In this document: one piece after another, positions 42,158-51,901 of the stretch
Layout: every line of letters starts with the position of its first letter
Numbering within the stretch: position 1 is the stretch's first letter
NCBI RefSeq assembly: GCF_023571765.1
Contig: NZ_JAMJXC010000003.1
Span: forward strand, 372,001-436,000
DNA: 64,000 nucleotides
Source: Xanthobacter aminoxidans
Lineage (GTDB): Bacteria > Pseudomonadota > Alphaproteobacteria > Rhizobiales > Xanthobacteraceae
Direction: 5' to 3'
The notes under the pieces: generated by a model
Database searches by the model: none
The model's input: only the letters and a program-made list of their open reading frames with translations
Told to the model about the DNA's origin: nothing
Made by a program: the position numbers and the translations under genes

Positions 42158-45100
42158 TTGAAGCGTCCCCTGCCCATCGCCGACGTGCTGGCCGAAGGCC
42201 GGCCGCTGACCCTCTCGCGCGTCGCCGACGGCATGGAGGGCATGGTGGTCGCGGACCTCGCGCGCTCCATCGCGGCGGGCAAGAACGCACCCTGGCCGAG
42301 CCTGACGGTGGTCTGCCGCGACGGCCAGCGCATGGCGGCGCTGGAGCGGGGCCTCGCCTTCTTCGCCCCTGAGCTGGAGGTGATCTCCTTCCCCTCGTGG
42401 GATTGCCTGCCCTACGACCGGGCCTCGCCCAACGCCTCCATCGTGGCGCGGCGCATGGCGGCGCTGGCGAAGCTCGCCCGCATCAAGGGCGGGGCGGCGA
42501 GCGTGCTGCTGACCACCGTCAACGCCACGGTGCAGCGCGTGCCGGCCAAGGGGCTGTTGGCGTCGCAGTCGCTGGTGGCGGCCCCGGGCAATGCCATCGC
42601 GCTGGACGGCATCACCGAGTGGGCCGAGCAGAACGGCTTCCTGCGCACCCCCACCGTGCGCGACACCGGCGAATATGCGGTGCGCGGCGGCCTCATCGAC
42701 CTGTTCCCGCCCGGACTCGACGCGCCCATCCGGCTCGATTTCTTCGGCGACACGCTGGAGAGCATCCGCGCCTTCGATCCCGAGACCCAGCGCACCACCT
42801 CCCAGCTCCGCGCGCTGGAGCTGGTGCCCATGGCCGAGTTCCAGCTGACCACCGACACCATGCGCCGTTTCCGCATGGCCTACATCGCCCAGTTCGGCGC
42901 CGCCCAGAAGGGCGACACCCTCTATGAAGCCGTGAGCGAAGGCCGCCGCCACGCCGGCATGGAGCATTGGCTGCCGCTCTTTCATGAGCGCATGGACACG
43001 CTGTTCGACTATCTGGAAGGCGGCACTTTGCTGCTCGATCCGCTGGCCGAGGAAGCTGGCGGCGAGCGCATCGCCCAGATCGCCGACTATTACGACGCCC
43101 GCCGGCAGGCGCAGGACCTCAGCGGCGGACCGATCTACAATCCGCTGCCGCCGGACCGGCTCTATCTGCAAGGCCCGGAATGGTCCAAGGCCCTCGCCGG
43201 CATGCGCCTCGCGCGCCTCTCGCCGTTCGCCGTGCCGGAAGGCGGGGCGGGCAAGGTCATCGATCTCGGCGGTGTGCAGGGCCGCTCCTTCGCGGCCGAG
43301 CGGGCGGACCAGGACGCCAACGTCTTCGACGCCGCCATCGCCCATGTCAGGGATTTGCAGAAGTCCAAGAAGGTCATCCTCGCCGGCTGGTCGGAAGGCT
43401 CGCGCGAGCGGCTCGGCACGGTGCTCGCCGACCATGGCCTGAAGGGCTGCGCCGCCATCTCCCGCTTCGACAGCCTCGCCGCCCTGCCGAAGACCCAGGC
43501 GGCGCTCGCCGTGTTCGGCGTGGAAGCTGGCTTCGAGACGCCGGACTTCGCCGTCATCGGCGAGCAGGACATCCTCGGCGACCGCCTCGTGCGCCCCAAG
43601 CGCAAGGCGCGCCGCCCGCAGGATGTGCTCACGGAACTGACCGCGCTCACCGCCGGCGACCTCGTGGTGCATGTGGACCACGGCATCGGCCGCTTCATCG
43701 GCCTGAAGACCGTCGAGGCCATGGGCGCACCCCATGATTGTCTGGAGCTGCATTATGCCGGCGGCGACAAGCTGTTCCTGCCGGTGGAAAATCTCGAACT
43801 CCTGAGCCGCTACGGCTCGGAGGAGACCGAAGCGCAGCTGGACAAGCTGGGCGGCGGCGCCTGGCAGCAGCGCAAGGCGCGGATGAAGAAGCGCATCCGC
43901 GAGATGGCGTCCGAACTCATCAAGATCGCCGCCCAGCGCCAGCTCGGCGAGGCGCCCAAGCTGGTGCCGGCCATGGGCCTCTATGACGAGTTCCGCGCCC
44001 GCTTCCCCTATGAGGAAACGGACGACCAGGAAGCCGCCATCGACTCGGTGCTGGACGACCTCGCCTCCGGCCACCCCATGGACCGGCTGATCTGCGGCGA
44101 CGTGGGCTTCGGCAAGACGGAAGTGGCCCTGCGCGCCGCCTTCGCGGTGGCGCTCTCCGGCAAGCAGGTGGCGGTGGTGGTGCCCACCACGCTCCTCGCC
44201 CGCCAGCATTTCAAGACCTTCTCCGACCGCTTCAAGGGCCTGCCGGTTCAGGTGGGGCAGGCTTCCCGCATGGTGACGGGCAAGGACCTCACCGCGGTCA
44301 AGAAGGGCATTGCCGACGGCACGCTGGATATCGTGGTCGGCACCCACGCGCTGCTGGGCAAGGGCATCGCCTTCAAGGATCTCGGCCTCGTCATCGTCGA
44401 CGAGGAGCAGCATTTCGGCGTCGCCCACAAGGAGCGGCTGAAGCAGCTGCGCGCCGAGGTGCATGTGCTGACGCTGACCGCCACGCCCATTCCCCGTACG
44501 CTGCAGCTGGCCATGACCGGCGTGCGCGAGCTTTCCATCATCGCCACCCCGCCGGTGGACCGCCTCGCGGTGCGCACCTTCATCACGCCGTTCGATCCGC
44601 TGGTGGTGCGCGAGGCGCTGCTGCGCGAGCGCTATCGCGGCGGCCAGAGCTTCTATGTGGTGCCGCGAATCGAGGACCTCGCCGAGGTGCGGGAGTTTCT
44701 GGCCGCCTCGGTGCCCGAGGTGAAGGTGGCGGTGGCCCACGGCCAGCTCGCCGCCGGCGCGCTCGAAGACATCATGACCGCCTTCTACGATGGGCAGTAT
44801 GACGTGCTGCTCTCCACCACCATCGTGGAGAGTGGCCTCGACGTGCCCAACGCCAACACGCTCATCGTCCACCGCGCGGACATGTTCGGCCTCGCCCAGC
44901 TCTACCAGCTGCGCGGCCGCGTCGGCCGGGCCAAGGCGCGCGCCTATGCCATCTTCACCGTGCCCGCCACCAAGCCGGTGACGGTGCAGGCGGAACGCCG
45001 GCTGAAGGTGCTGCAATCCCTGGAGACGTTGGGCGCTGGCTTCCAGCTGGCGAGCCACGACCTCGACATCCGCGGCGCCGGCAACCTCTTGGGCGACGAG

Positions 45101-45667
45101 CAGTCCGGCCACATCAAGGAAGTGGGCTACGAGCTGTACCAGGAGATGCTCCAGGAGGCGATCGCCCACATCAAGGCCGGCATCACCGACTATGTGGACG
45201 ACAAGTGGTCGCCCAACATCACCATCGGCATGCCGGTGCTGATCCCCGAGGATTACGTGGCCGACCTCCACGTCCGCCTCGCCCTCTACCGGCGCCTCGC
45301 CGATATCCAGGACGATGCCGAGATCGACTCCTTCGGCGCCGAACTGGTGGATCGCTTCGGCCCCACGCCGGAGGAGGTGGGCCAGCTGCTGAAGCTCACC
45401 CAGATCAAGGCGCTGGCCCGCAAGGCCAATGTGGAGAAGGTGGACGCCGGCCCCAAGGGCGTGGTCCTCACCTTCCGCGGCAACGAGTTCTCGGACCCCT
45501 CGGGCCTCGTGAAGCTCATTGCCAACGAGGGCAATCAGGCCAAGGTGCGCCCCGACTTCAAGGTCGTGTTCCTGCGCGACTGGCCGAACGCCGAGCACCG
45601 GCTGAAGGGCACCCTCACCGTGCTGAAAAAGCTCGCAGATCTTTCCGCACGGAAAGGATTAGCGTAG
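42158..45667 (+). CDS. mfd: Transcription-repair coupling factor Mfd
   Basis: 1169 residues. A UvrB-homology N-terminal module (about 15-340), a CarD-like RNA polymerase interaction domain (GDLVVHVDHGIGRFIG near 503), and a RecG-like translocase with GDVGFGKTEVALRAAF (Walker A near 647), DEEQHFGV (DExx near 747), LTATPIPRTLQLAM, and the TRG motif region, then a C-terminal TRCF domain. It releases RNA polymerase stalled at lesions and recruits UvrA. Full length for the family. Confidence 0.96.
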   Translation: MKRPLPIADVLAEGRPLTLSRVADGMEGMVVADLARSIAAGKNAPWPSLTVVCRDGQRMAALERGLAFFAPELEVISFPSWDCLPYDRASPNASIVARRMAALAKLARIKGGAASVLLTTVNATVQRVPAKGLLASQSLVAAPGNAIALDGITEWAEQNGFLRTPTVRDTGEYAVRGGLIDLFPPGLDAPIRLDFFGDTLESIRAFDPETQRTTSQLRALELVPMAEFQLTTDTMRRFRMAYIAQFGAAQKGDTLYEAVSEGRRHAGMEHWLPLFHERMDTLFDYLEGGTLLLDPLAEEAGGERIAQIADYYDARRQAQDLSGGPIYNPLPPDRLYLQGPEWSKALAGMRLARLSPFAVPEGGAGKVIDLGGVQGRSFAAERADQDANVFDAAIAHVRDLQKSKKVILAGWSEGSRERLGTVLADHGLKGCAAISRFDSLAALPKTQAALAVFGVEAGFETPDFAVIGEQDILGDRLVRPKRKARRPQDVLTELTALTAGDLVVHVDHGIGRFIGLKTVEAMGAPHDCLELHYAGGDKLFLPVENLELLSRYGSEETEAQLDKLGGGAWQQRKARMKKRIREMASELIKIAAQRQLGEAPKLVPAMGLYDEFRARFPYEETDDQEAAIDSVLDDLASGHPMDRLICGDVGFGKTEVALRAAFAVALSGKQVAVVVPTTLLARQHFKTFSDRFKGLPVQVGQASRMVTGKDLTAVKKGIADGTLDIVVGTHALLGKGIAFKDLGLVIVDEEQHFGVAHKERLKQLRAEVHVLTLTATPIPRTLQLAMTGVRELSIIATPPVDRLAVRTFITPFDPLVVREALLRERYRGGQSFYVVPRIEDLAEVREFLAASVPEVKVAVAHGQLAAGALEDIMTAFYDGQYDVLLSTTIVESGLDVPNANTLIVHRADMFGLAQLYQLRGRVGRAKARAYAIFTVPATKPVTVQAERRLKVLQSLETLGAGFQLASHDLDIRGAGNLLGDEQSGHIKEVGYELYQEMLQEAIAHIKAGITDYVDDKWSPNITIGMPVLIPEDYVADLHVRLALYRRLADIQDDAEIDSFGAELVDRFGPTPEEVGQLLKLTQIKALARKANVEKVDAGPKGVVLTFRGNEFSDPSGLVKLIANEGNQAKVRPDFKVVFLRDWPNAEHRLKGTLTVLKKLADLSARKGLA

Positions 45668-45752
45668 TTTCAGGTGTTCTGGTACATCCCGGATCAATTA
45701 CAACGTGGCCTTGGTTTGGAGAAACAAGTTCCACTAGGGGTGGTGATGCGGG

Positions 45753-47309
45753 ATGGGGGACGTGCAGTCTTGGCGCCGGCGCCTCTGGCCGAAACATCTC
45801 GAGATGATGGTGCCTGTCGTGTTCGTCGCGACCGTCTGCCTCGTCGCGGCCGTCTATCTCATGCTCGACTTCCAGAGGATGAGATCGGGGGTCGTCCAGC
45901 GCTACCACACGCAGGCTCTCAACCTCGCCCAATGGACCGACCGCAACCTCGACCGCCTTGCGGGTCTGGTGCGTGATGCTGCCGGCCGCTCAAAAGATCT
46001 GTGCAGCCCGGAAGGTGTTCGGGGCCTAAGGCAGCAATTGGGCACGGCGCCCCTGCTGAATGTTGAGTTCCAGGGGCGGCAGGGCGACGCCTGTACGGTG
46101 CGGTCGGCGGTTTCCCTGGACGAGTTGTGCGCCGGAATGTCGGATCGGGACCCGGTGCAGATACCTCTGGACCTCGGTGACGGTCGCAGGCTGCTGCTCG
46201 ATCTCAACGGGGCCTGCCTCCTTGAAGCGGTGGTCCCGCCGGAGGCGGACGAGGGCGTCCGGCATCGCCTGCTCTCCGTCCAGTTGGGCCGGTCCATGTC
46301 AGCGACGCCGCAGGACGCGGGCGACGCGACCGTTGCCGGCGTCCTGTCCATGTTCGTCTCGCCCGTGGAGCTCAAGGCTCAGTCGCACAAGTGGCCGGTG
46401 GTGGTTGTCATCAACGTGCCGGAATCCAGCCTGGTCCACCAGTGGCTGGCCACCGTGCCGCTACAGCTCAGCCTGATCTCGGGGTTGGGGATCGCGCTGT
46501 GGTTCGGTCCCATGTCTCTGGTGCGGCGGCGTCTTTCGGTGGAGGGGCAGGTGCGCAATGCCCTGCGGCGCGGGGACTTCTTCCTCGCCTACCTGCCTTT
46601 GGTGGATGTGGCGTCGCGCAACTGGGTGGGAGCTGAAGCGCTGTTGCGCTGGCGGCATGCCCGCCACGGCGTGCTGATGCCGAACTCTTTCATCCCCTGG
46701 ATCGAGACCAGCCCCCTCATCCATGACACCACGCGGTGGGTGTTGCTGCAGGCGGCGCGGGATCTCTCCCATATGTCGCAGAAGGTTCCCGATTTCTCGC
46801 TCGCCGTGAACGTGCCGCCCGTCCAGTTCAGCGACACGCGCCTCGTGCAGATGGCAGACGAGGCTTTCGGCACGCGCCCGCTGGCGCTCTGCCAGGTGGT
46901 GTTCGAGCTGACCGAGCGCCAGGCGCTCGATTATGACGCGCCGGCCCTCGGCGAGGTGCTGCGCAGCCTGCGCCATCGCGGCGCGCAGATCGCGGTCGAT
47001 GATTTCGGCGTCGGCTTCTCCAATCTCGCTTTGCTCGGCATGATCGAGGTCGATTTCGTCAAGATCGATCGCTCCTTCCTGCGCGAGGAGGCGTGGACCG
47101 AGCCGCACATGCTGGAGGCCATGGTGCCGCTGCTGCGCGACCTCGGCGTCCTCATCATCGCCGAAGGCATCGAGACCGAGCGGCAGCTTGAACGCGTCCG
47201 CAATTGCGGCATCCGCTTCGCGCAGGGCTTCCTGTTCTCCCGCCCGATCGAGCTTGAGGCGCTGCTGGACGGGCTGCCGGCGCTGCCTGCGCCAGCCCAT
47301 CCGGCCTGA
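45753..47309 (+). CDS. CSS-motif EAL-domain cyclic-di-GMP phosphodiesterase
   Basis: 518 residues. Membrane helices near 18-38 and 232-252 frame a periplasmic domain with Cys84 (in DLCSPEG), Cys114 and Cys126. Cys84 and Cys114 have the same 30-residue spacing as the redox-active cysteines of E. coli PdeC-type CSS domains. The cytoplasmic EAL domain has AEALLRW near 290, NVPP near 350, ELTER, DDFGVGFSN near 414 and EGIE near 471, so the metal-binding residues for c-di-GMP hydrolysis appear present. It probably lowers c-di-GMP in response to periplasmic redox state. Confidence 0.85.
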   Translation: MGDVQSWRRRLWPKHLEMMVPVVFVATVCLVAAVYLMLDFQRMRSGVVQRYHTQALNLAQWTDRNLDRLAGLVRDAAGRSKDLCSPEGVRGLRQQLGTAPLLNVEFQGRQGDACTVRSAVSLDELCAGMSDRDPVQIPLDLGDGRRLLLDLNGACLLEAVVPPEADEGVRHRLLSVQLGRSMSATPQDAGDATVAGVLSMFVSPVELKAQSHKWPVVVVINVPESSLVHQWLATVPLQLSLISGLGIALWFGPMSLVRRRLSVEGQVRNALRRGDFFLAYLPLVDVASRNWVGAEALLRWRHARHGVLMPNSFIPWIETSPLIHDTTRWVLLQAARDLSHMSQKVPDFSLAVNVPPVQFSDTRLVQMADEAFGTRPLALCQVVFELTERQALDYDAPALGEVLRSLRHRGAQIAVDDFGVGFSNLALLGMIEVDFVKIDRSFLREEAWTEPHMLEAMVPLLRDLGVLIIAEGIETERQLERVRNCGIRFAQGFLFSRPIELEALLDGLPALPAPAHPA

Positions 47310-47367
47310 CCGACGACGGGGCTTGCCCCCGCTTGGCCGGTTTCCCGCCCCATGCTCTACTCGCGCC

Positions 47368-48300
47368 ATGACCGCAGACGCGACACGGGGCGCCTTGCCC
47401 GGCTCCATCGACGACACCGGCCGGCTGCTGGCCGGGCAGGGCTATGTGGCCGACCGGGCGCTCTCCACCGTCGTCTTCCTCGCGCTGCGCATGGGCCGCC
47501 CGCTGCTGCTGGAGGGCGAGGCCGGCGTCGGCAAGACCGAGGTGGCGAAGGCGCTGGCCGCGGCCCTCGGGCGCCGCCTGATCCGCCTGCAATGCTACGA
47601 GGGGCTGGACCTTTCGGCCGCCGTCTACGAGTGGAACCACGCCGCCCAGATGATCGCCATCCGCCTCGCGGAAGCCGCCGGCGAGAGCGACAAGGGCGCC
47701 ATCGCCGCCGACATCTTCTCCGACCGTTACCTGCTGCGCCGCCCCCTTCTGGAGGCGCTGGAGCCCCATGCCGAAGGCCCGCCCGTCCTGCTGGTGGACG
47801 AGCTGGACCGCACGGATGAAGCCTTCGAGGCCTTCCTGCTGGAAGTGCTCTCCGACCATCAGGTGACGATCCCGGAGCTGGGCACCATCAAGGCCGCCGC
47901 CCCGCCCATCGTGCTCCTCACCTCCAACCGCACGCGGGAAATCCACGACGCCCTCAAGCGGCGCTGCCTCTATCACTGGGTGGACTATCCCGACGCCACC
48001 CGCGAGATGGCGATCCTGCGCACCCGCCTGCCGGACGCCCCCGCGCGGCTCTCGGCCGAGGTGGTGGCCTTCGTGCAGGCGCTGCGCAAGGAAGACCTGT
48101 TCAAGGTGCCCGGCGTCGCCGAGACGCTGGACTGGGCCTCCGCGCTGGTGGAACTGAACGCGGTGTCGCTCGATCCCGGCCTCGTGGGCGACACGCTGGG
48201 CGTGCTGCTCAAATATCAGGACGACATCGCCCGCACCGACGCGCCCCGCATCGAGCGTCTCATCGAGGAGGCGCGGCAGGCCTCGCGCGCGGCGGAGTGA
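47368..48300 (+). CDS. MoxR/CoxD-type AAA+ ATPase
   Basis: 310 residues. Walker A GEAGVGKTE (about 50-58), Walker B LLVDELDRTDEAFEAFLLEVL (about 135), sensor LLTSNRTRE near 186, and YHWVDYPD near 204 match CoxD-type MoxR ATPases. With CoxE, these assist insertion of the sulfurated copper-molybdenum or other molybdenum centres in hydroxylase-type enzymes. The stop overlaps the GTG start of the VWA gene (GTGA), so the two are coupled. ATG at 47368 leaves a typical short N-terminus. Confidence 0.88.
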   Translation: MTADATRGALPGSIDDTGRLLAGQGYVADRALSTVVFLALRMGRPLLLEGEAGVGKTEVAKALAAALGRRLIRLQCYEGLDLSAAVYEWNHAAQMIAIRLAEAAGESDKGAIAADIFSDRYLLRRPLLEALEPHAEGPPVLLVDELDRTDEAFEAFLLEVLSDHQVTIPELGTIKAAAPPIVLLTSNRTREIHDALKRRCLYHWVDYPDATREMAILRTRLPDAPARLSAEVVAFVQALRKEDLFKVPGVAETLDWASALVELNAVSLDPGLVGDTLGVLLKYQDDIARTDAPRIERLIEEARQASRAAE

Positions 48301-49517
48301 ACGGGACGTCTGTGACCGCTGCGACCGCCGCCGAAGACGGGCGGCTCGCCGAGAACATCGCCTGGTTCGGCCGGGCCCTGCGCGCCGCCGGCCTGAAGGT
48401 GGGGCCGGGCCGCATCCTCGACGCGGTGGCGGCGGTGGAGATGGCGGGCGTCGGCGCGCGCGAGGATTTCTACTGGACGCTCCACGCCCTCTTCGTGTCG
48501 CGCCACGAGGACAGCGTGGTGTTCGATCAGGCCTTCCGCCTGTTCTGGCGCCGTCGGGCGCATCAGGAACGGCTCATCGCCATGCTCTCGCCGGTGGCCG
48601 TGCCGCAGCGCGAGCAGAAGCGCGAGAGCGTGCTCCGGCGGGTGGAGGAGGCGCTGTTCGCCGGAGTCGGCACCGAGCGGCAGGTGGAAAAGCCCCGCGT
48701 GGAGGTGGAGGCGCGCCTCTCCGCCTCCGTCGAGGACGTGCTGCGCACCAAGGATTTCGCCCAGATGTCTGCCGCCGAACTCGCCGAGGCGCGCCGCCGC
48801 ATCGCGCAATTGCGGATGCCGGACGACTATGCCCGCACGCGGCGGCTCATCCCCGACCCGAAGGGCCGCCGGCTCGATCTGCGCGCCTCCCTACGCGCCG
48901 CCGTGGCGACGGGCGGCGACCTCGTGCTGCTGAAGCATCGCGGCCCGAAGGAGAAGCCGCCGCCGGTGGTGGCGCTGGTGGATATCTCCGGCTCCATGGC
49001 GGATTATTCCCGTCCCATCCTCTCCTTCCTCCATGCGCTCGGGGCGCGGCGGAAGGTGTCCGTCTTCCTGTTCGGCACGCGCCTCACCAATGTCACCCGG
49101 CAGCTGGCGCGGCGCGATCCCGATGCGGCGCTGGCGGCCGTCTCCGCCTCGGCGCGGGACTGGGCGGGGGGCACCCGCATCGCTGCCTCGCTGCGCGCCT
49201 TCAATGTGGAGTGGTCGCGCCGGGTAACGGCGCAGAACCCTGTCGTTCTGCTGTTCACCGACGGTCTGGAGCGGGAGGTGGACGATACGCTGCCCGGCGA
49301 GATGGCCCGCCTCAAGCGCTCCTGCCGCCGGCTCGTCTGGCTCAATCCGCTTTTGCGCTACGAAGGGTTCGAGCCGAAGGCGCAGGGCGTCGCCGCCATG
49401 CTGCCGCAGGTGGACGAGATGCGTCCCGTCCACGACCTTAAAAGCCTGGAAGGCCTTGTGACAGCCCTGTCCGGCCCCCTCAGCCGGCGGTCTCTTCCAC
49501 CGCCAGCTCGAAGGTGA
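48297..49517 (+). CDS. CoxE-type VWA domain protein
   Basis: 406 residues starting at GTG 48297 overlapping the preceding TGA. The C-terminal VWA domain has the MIDAS motif DISGS near 228 and TDGLEREVDD near 321; the N-terminal half has FGRALRAAGLKVGPGRILDAV, typical of CoxE. It works with the MoxR ATPase in metal-centre maturation. Its 3' end overlaps the convergent PPC-domain gene by 38 bp. Confidence 0.88.
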   Translation: MNGTSVTAATAAEDGRLAENIAWFGRALRAAGLKVGPGRILDAVAAVEMAGVGAREDFYWTLHALFVSRHEDSVVFDQAFRLFWRRRAHQERLIAMLSPVAVPQREQKRESVLRRVEEALFAGVGTERQVEKPRVEVEARLSASVEDVLRTKDFAQMSAAELAEARRRIAQLRMPDDYARTRRLIPDPKGRRLDLRASLRAAVATGGDLVLLKHRGPKEKPPPVVALVDISGSMADYSRPILSFLHALGARRKVSVFLFGTRLTNVTRQLARRDPDAALAAVSASARDWAGGTRIAASLRAFNVEWSRRVTAQNPVVLLFTDGLEREVDDTLPGEMARLKRSCRRLVWLNPLLRYEGFEPKAQGVAAMLPQVDEMRPVHDLKSLEGLVTALSGPLSRRSLPPPARR

Positions 49518-50346
49518 TGAGAACAGGGTTTTCCCCCCGCACCAGCCGCCCCTCGGCGAGCACGCCGGAGAGGCCGATGAGGGAGAGGGAGATGTCGGCG
49601 ACCAGCGCGCCCGTCACATCGGGGGCGATCACGCCGTTGGTCACGAACACCTCGGTGGCATAGTCCTCCACCTCCGGCGCATCATGGAAGCGCGCGCCGA
49701 TGATGCTGCCCACCCCGCCGCGCAGCCGCCCGCCCTTGAAGCCATGGCGGCGGCAGATGTCTTCCACCGCGCCGAACAGCTCCGTGTTGGGCCGCACCCG
49801 CGCGAAGGCGATGCGCGGGCCATCGGCCGGAGCGTTCACGGCATGGGGGGTGAAGAGGGGGAAGTTGGTCTCGGGATCGTAATCGGCTGATGTCTCCACC
49901 TCGGCGGCGCCATAGGCGCGGGCGCGGATGGGCTCGGCCACGACCGCCTCGTGGGGCATCACATGGCCGCCGTGGCGTGTGCCGTCCGGCTCGATCCAGA
50001 AGGCATGGCAATGGATGAAGGGCGCGCCCTCCTTCCGGCCGAAGGTGACGTTGCCGCGCTCCAGCTTGGTCACGCCCTCGGGGGAGAAGGCGCGGCTGTA
50101 CCATGCGGCGTGGGTGTCGTCGGGCGAGGCGGCGGGCATCACATAGGTGAAGGGGCCGAAGGCGCCGCCGGAAATCTCTACCTGCGCCGCGCCCATTCCG
50201 GCGTCCAGCAGCGGCCCGCAGATGGCGGCATTGATGGTGAGGCCGGGCTGGAGGGTGAAGTCCAGCACCTTCAGCGCACCCACCGCGCTCTCGATGCGCT
50301 GGGGGGCGACCGGCCCGGGCTGGGTGATGCGGCGAAGCTCAGCCAT
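49480..50346 (-). CDS. PPC/DUF296 domain protein
   Basis: 288 residues with two tandem PPC-like (DUF296) halves. The first has APFIHCHAFWIEPDGTRHGGHVMPHEA near 110; the second covers GFKGGRLRGGVGSIIGARF near 205. PPC domains occur in plant AHL proteins and in bacterial proteins of unknown role; histidines in the first half may bind metal. ATG at 50346 has GAGGGA ahead and overlaps the end of the KamA-like gene by 8 bp, supporting cotranscription. Confidence 0.75.
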   Translation of the reverse strand: MAELRRITQPGPVAPQRIESAVGALKVLDFTLQPGLTINAAICGPLLDAGMGAAQVEISGGAFGPFTYVMPAASPDDTHAAWYSRAFSPEGVTKLERGNVTFGRKEGAPFIHCHAFWIEPDGTRHGGHVMPHEAVVAEPIRARAYGAAEVETSADYDPETNFPLFTPHAVNAPADGPRIAFARVRPNTELFGAVEDICRRHGFKGGRLRGGVGSIIGARFHDAPEVEDYATEVFVTNGVIAPDVTGALVADISLSLIGLSGVLAEGRLVRGENPVLITFELAVEETAG

Positions 50347-51433
50347 TTGTTCCCTCATCGGCATAGGCGTGCAGGCCGCCGCAATTGTCGCTCACCTGAT
50401 AGCCGCCCTCGGTCGCGGCCAGATGGCCCGGCGTGAGCGGCACTTTCCCGGCCCCGCCGGGGATATCGAGCACATAGGTCGGCTGCGCGATGCCGGAAAG
50501 GCGCCCGCGCAGCGCCCGCACCAGCGCCTGCCCCTCGGCGATGGGCAGGCGGAAATGGCCGGTGCCGGGGGCGAGGTCGGGATGGTGCAGGTAATAGGGC
50601 TTCACCCGGCATTCCACGAGGGCGCGGAATAGCTCGGACAATGTCTCGACGCTGTCGTTCACCCCACGCAGCAGCACCGTCTGCGACAGCAGGGGAATGC
50701 CGGCATCGGCGAGCCGCGCCAGCGCGGCGCGGGCGGCGGGCGTCAATTCCCGCGCATGGTTCACATGCACCGCCACATAGGGCGTGAGGCCTGATGCCTT
50801 GAGCGCGGCGACGAAGGCCGGCGTCACCCGCTCCGGCGCGGCGATGGGCACGCGGGTGTGGTGGCGCACGATCTTTACATGGGGGATGGCGGCAAGCCGC
50901 CCCACTACCTCGCCCATGCGCCGCGCCGAGAGCATGAAGGGATCGCCACCGGTGAGGATGACTTCCCAGATCTCCGGATGCCCGGCGAAATAGGCGAACG
51001 CCTGCTCCAGCGCATCGTCCGACAGAAGCGAGGCCGCACCCGGCCCCACCATCTCGCGGCGGAAGCAGAAGCGGCAATAGACGGCGCAGACGCCCACGAT
51101 CTTCAGGAGCGCCCGGTCGGGGTAGCGATGCACCACGCCCGGCACGGGGCTATGGGCGTCGTCGCCGATGGGGTCGGCCAACTCCTCGGGGCGCACCTTC
51201 AGCTCGGCGGCATCGGGCACGAACTGGCGGGCGATGGGGTCGGCGGCGTCCGTCATGTCGATGGCGGCGGCCAGCGTGGGCGTCACCGCCACGGCATAGC
51301 GGGCGGCCACCTGTTCCAGCGCGGTGCGCGCGTCCGGCGCGGCGAGGCCGGCGCCGATCAGGTCGTCGGCGGTGCGCAGCGTCCCTTGATCGCGGGCGGC
51401 CAAGGACACAAGTTTGTTGAGAGGGTTCGGCAT
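50339..51433 (-). CDS. Lysine 2,3-aminomutase family radical SAM protein
   Basis: 364 residues. Radical SAM cluster motif CAVYCRFC near 115, with VILTGGDPFML near 160, VRHHTRVP, VAVHVNHARE, LLRGVNDS, and PLP-lysine region DIPGGAGKVPL near 330. This fits the KamA/EpmB family. True lysine aminomutase or EF-P beta-lysylation cannot be separated by eye; no epmA or efp gene is in the window. Followed by the PPC gene with overlap. Confidence 0.85.
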   Translation of the reverse strand: MPNPLNKLVSLAARDQGTLRTADDLIGAGLAAPDARTALEQVAARYAVAVTPTLAAAIDMTDAADPIARQFVPDAAELKVRPEELADPIGDDAHSPVPGVVHRYPDRALLKIVGVCAVYCRFCFRREMVGPGAASLLSDDALEQAFAYFAGHPEIWEVILTGGDPFMLSARRMGEVVGRLAAIPHVKIVRHHTRVPIAAPERVTPAFVAALKASGLTPYVAVHVNHARELTPAARAALARLADAGIPLLSQTVLLRGVNDSVETLSELFRALVECRVKPYYLHHPDLAPGTGHFRLPIAEGQALVRALRGRLSGIAQPTYVLDIPGGAGKVPLTPGHLAATEGGYQVSDNCGGLHAYADEGTNG

Positions 51434-51495
51434 CGGCTCGGCGGACAGCTATATGGGAAGCCTGCCGGGATGCCAAATCGATACGGGAGCCGCCC

Positions 51496-51819
51496 ATGGA
51501 CGTGACCGACAGCGATGTTCTCGCCGCCGCCGAGCGCTGGCGCCGCGAGGGCCGGGGGGTGGCCATCGCCACCGTGCTGGAAACCTGGGGCTCGGCACCG
51601 CGCCCGGTGGGCAGCCGCCTTGTCATCGATGCGGAGGGCAATTTCCTCGGCTCGGTCTCCGGCGGCTGCGTCGAAGGCGCGGTGGTGAGCGAGGCGGCGG
51701 AGGTGATCGCGGCAGGCAGGCCGCGCACGCTGGAATTCGGCGTCGCTGACGAGACCGCCTGGAAGGTCGGCCTCTCCTGCGGCGGCAAGATCGCCGTCTA
51801 TGTGGAGCCGGTGGACTGA
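51496..51819 (+). CDS. XdhC/CoxI family protein, N-terminal half protein
   Basis: 107 residues: TVLETWGSAPRPVGSRLVI near 28 and GSVSGGCVEGAVVSEA near 50 with LSCGG near 95, which is the XdhC_CoxI domain. The Rossmann C-terminal half is encoded by the next gene at 51902, so the usual single XdhC is split in two here. XdhC proteins bind molybdenum cofactor and promote its sulfuration for xanthine dehydrogenase/CO dehydrogenase-type enzymes. Confidence 0.88.
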   Translation: MDVTDSDVLAAAERWRREGRGVAIATVLETWGSAPRPVGSRLVIDAEGNFLGSVSGGCVEGAVVSEAAEVIAAGRPRTLEFGVADETAWKVGLSCGGKIAVYVEPVD

Positions 51820-51901
51820 GCACACCGGGCGGTGACGCAGGCCGTCAAGCGTTATATTCAGTGGGGAAGATGATCCGGATGCTCCCTGAGGGAGGACCAC
51901 C

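Noticed and set aside
41537-45598. 1353-codon open frame antisense to mfd
   Set aside because: mfd on the plus strand has all expected motifs; the antisense translation is rich in His, Gly and Ala and has no recognisable family.
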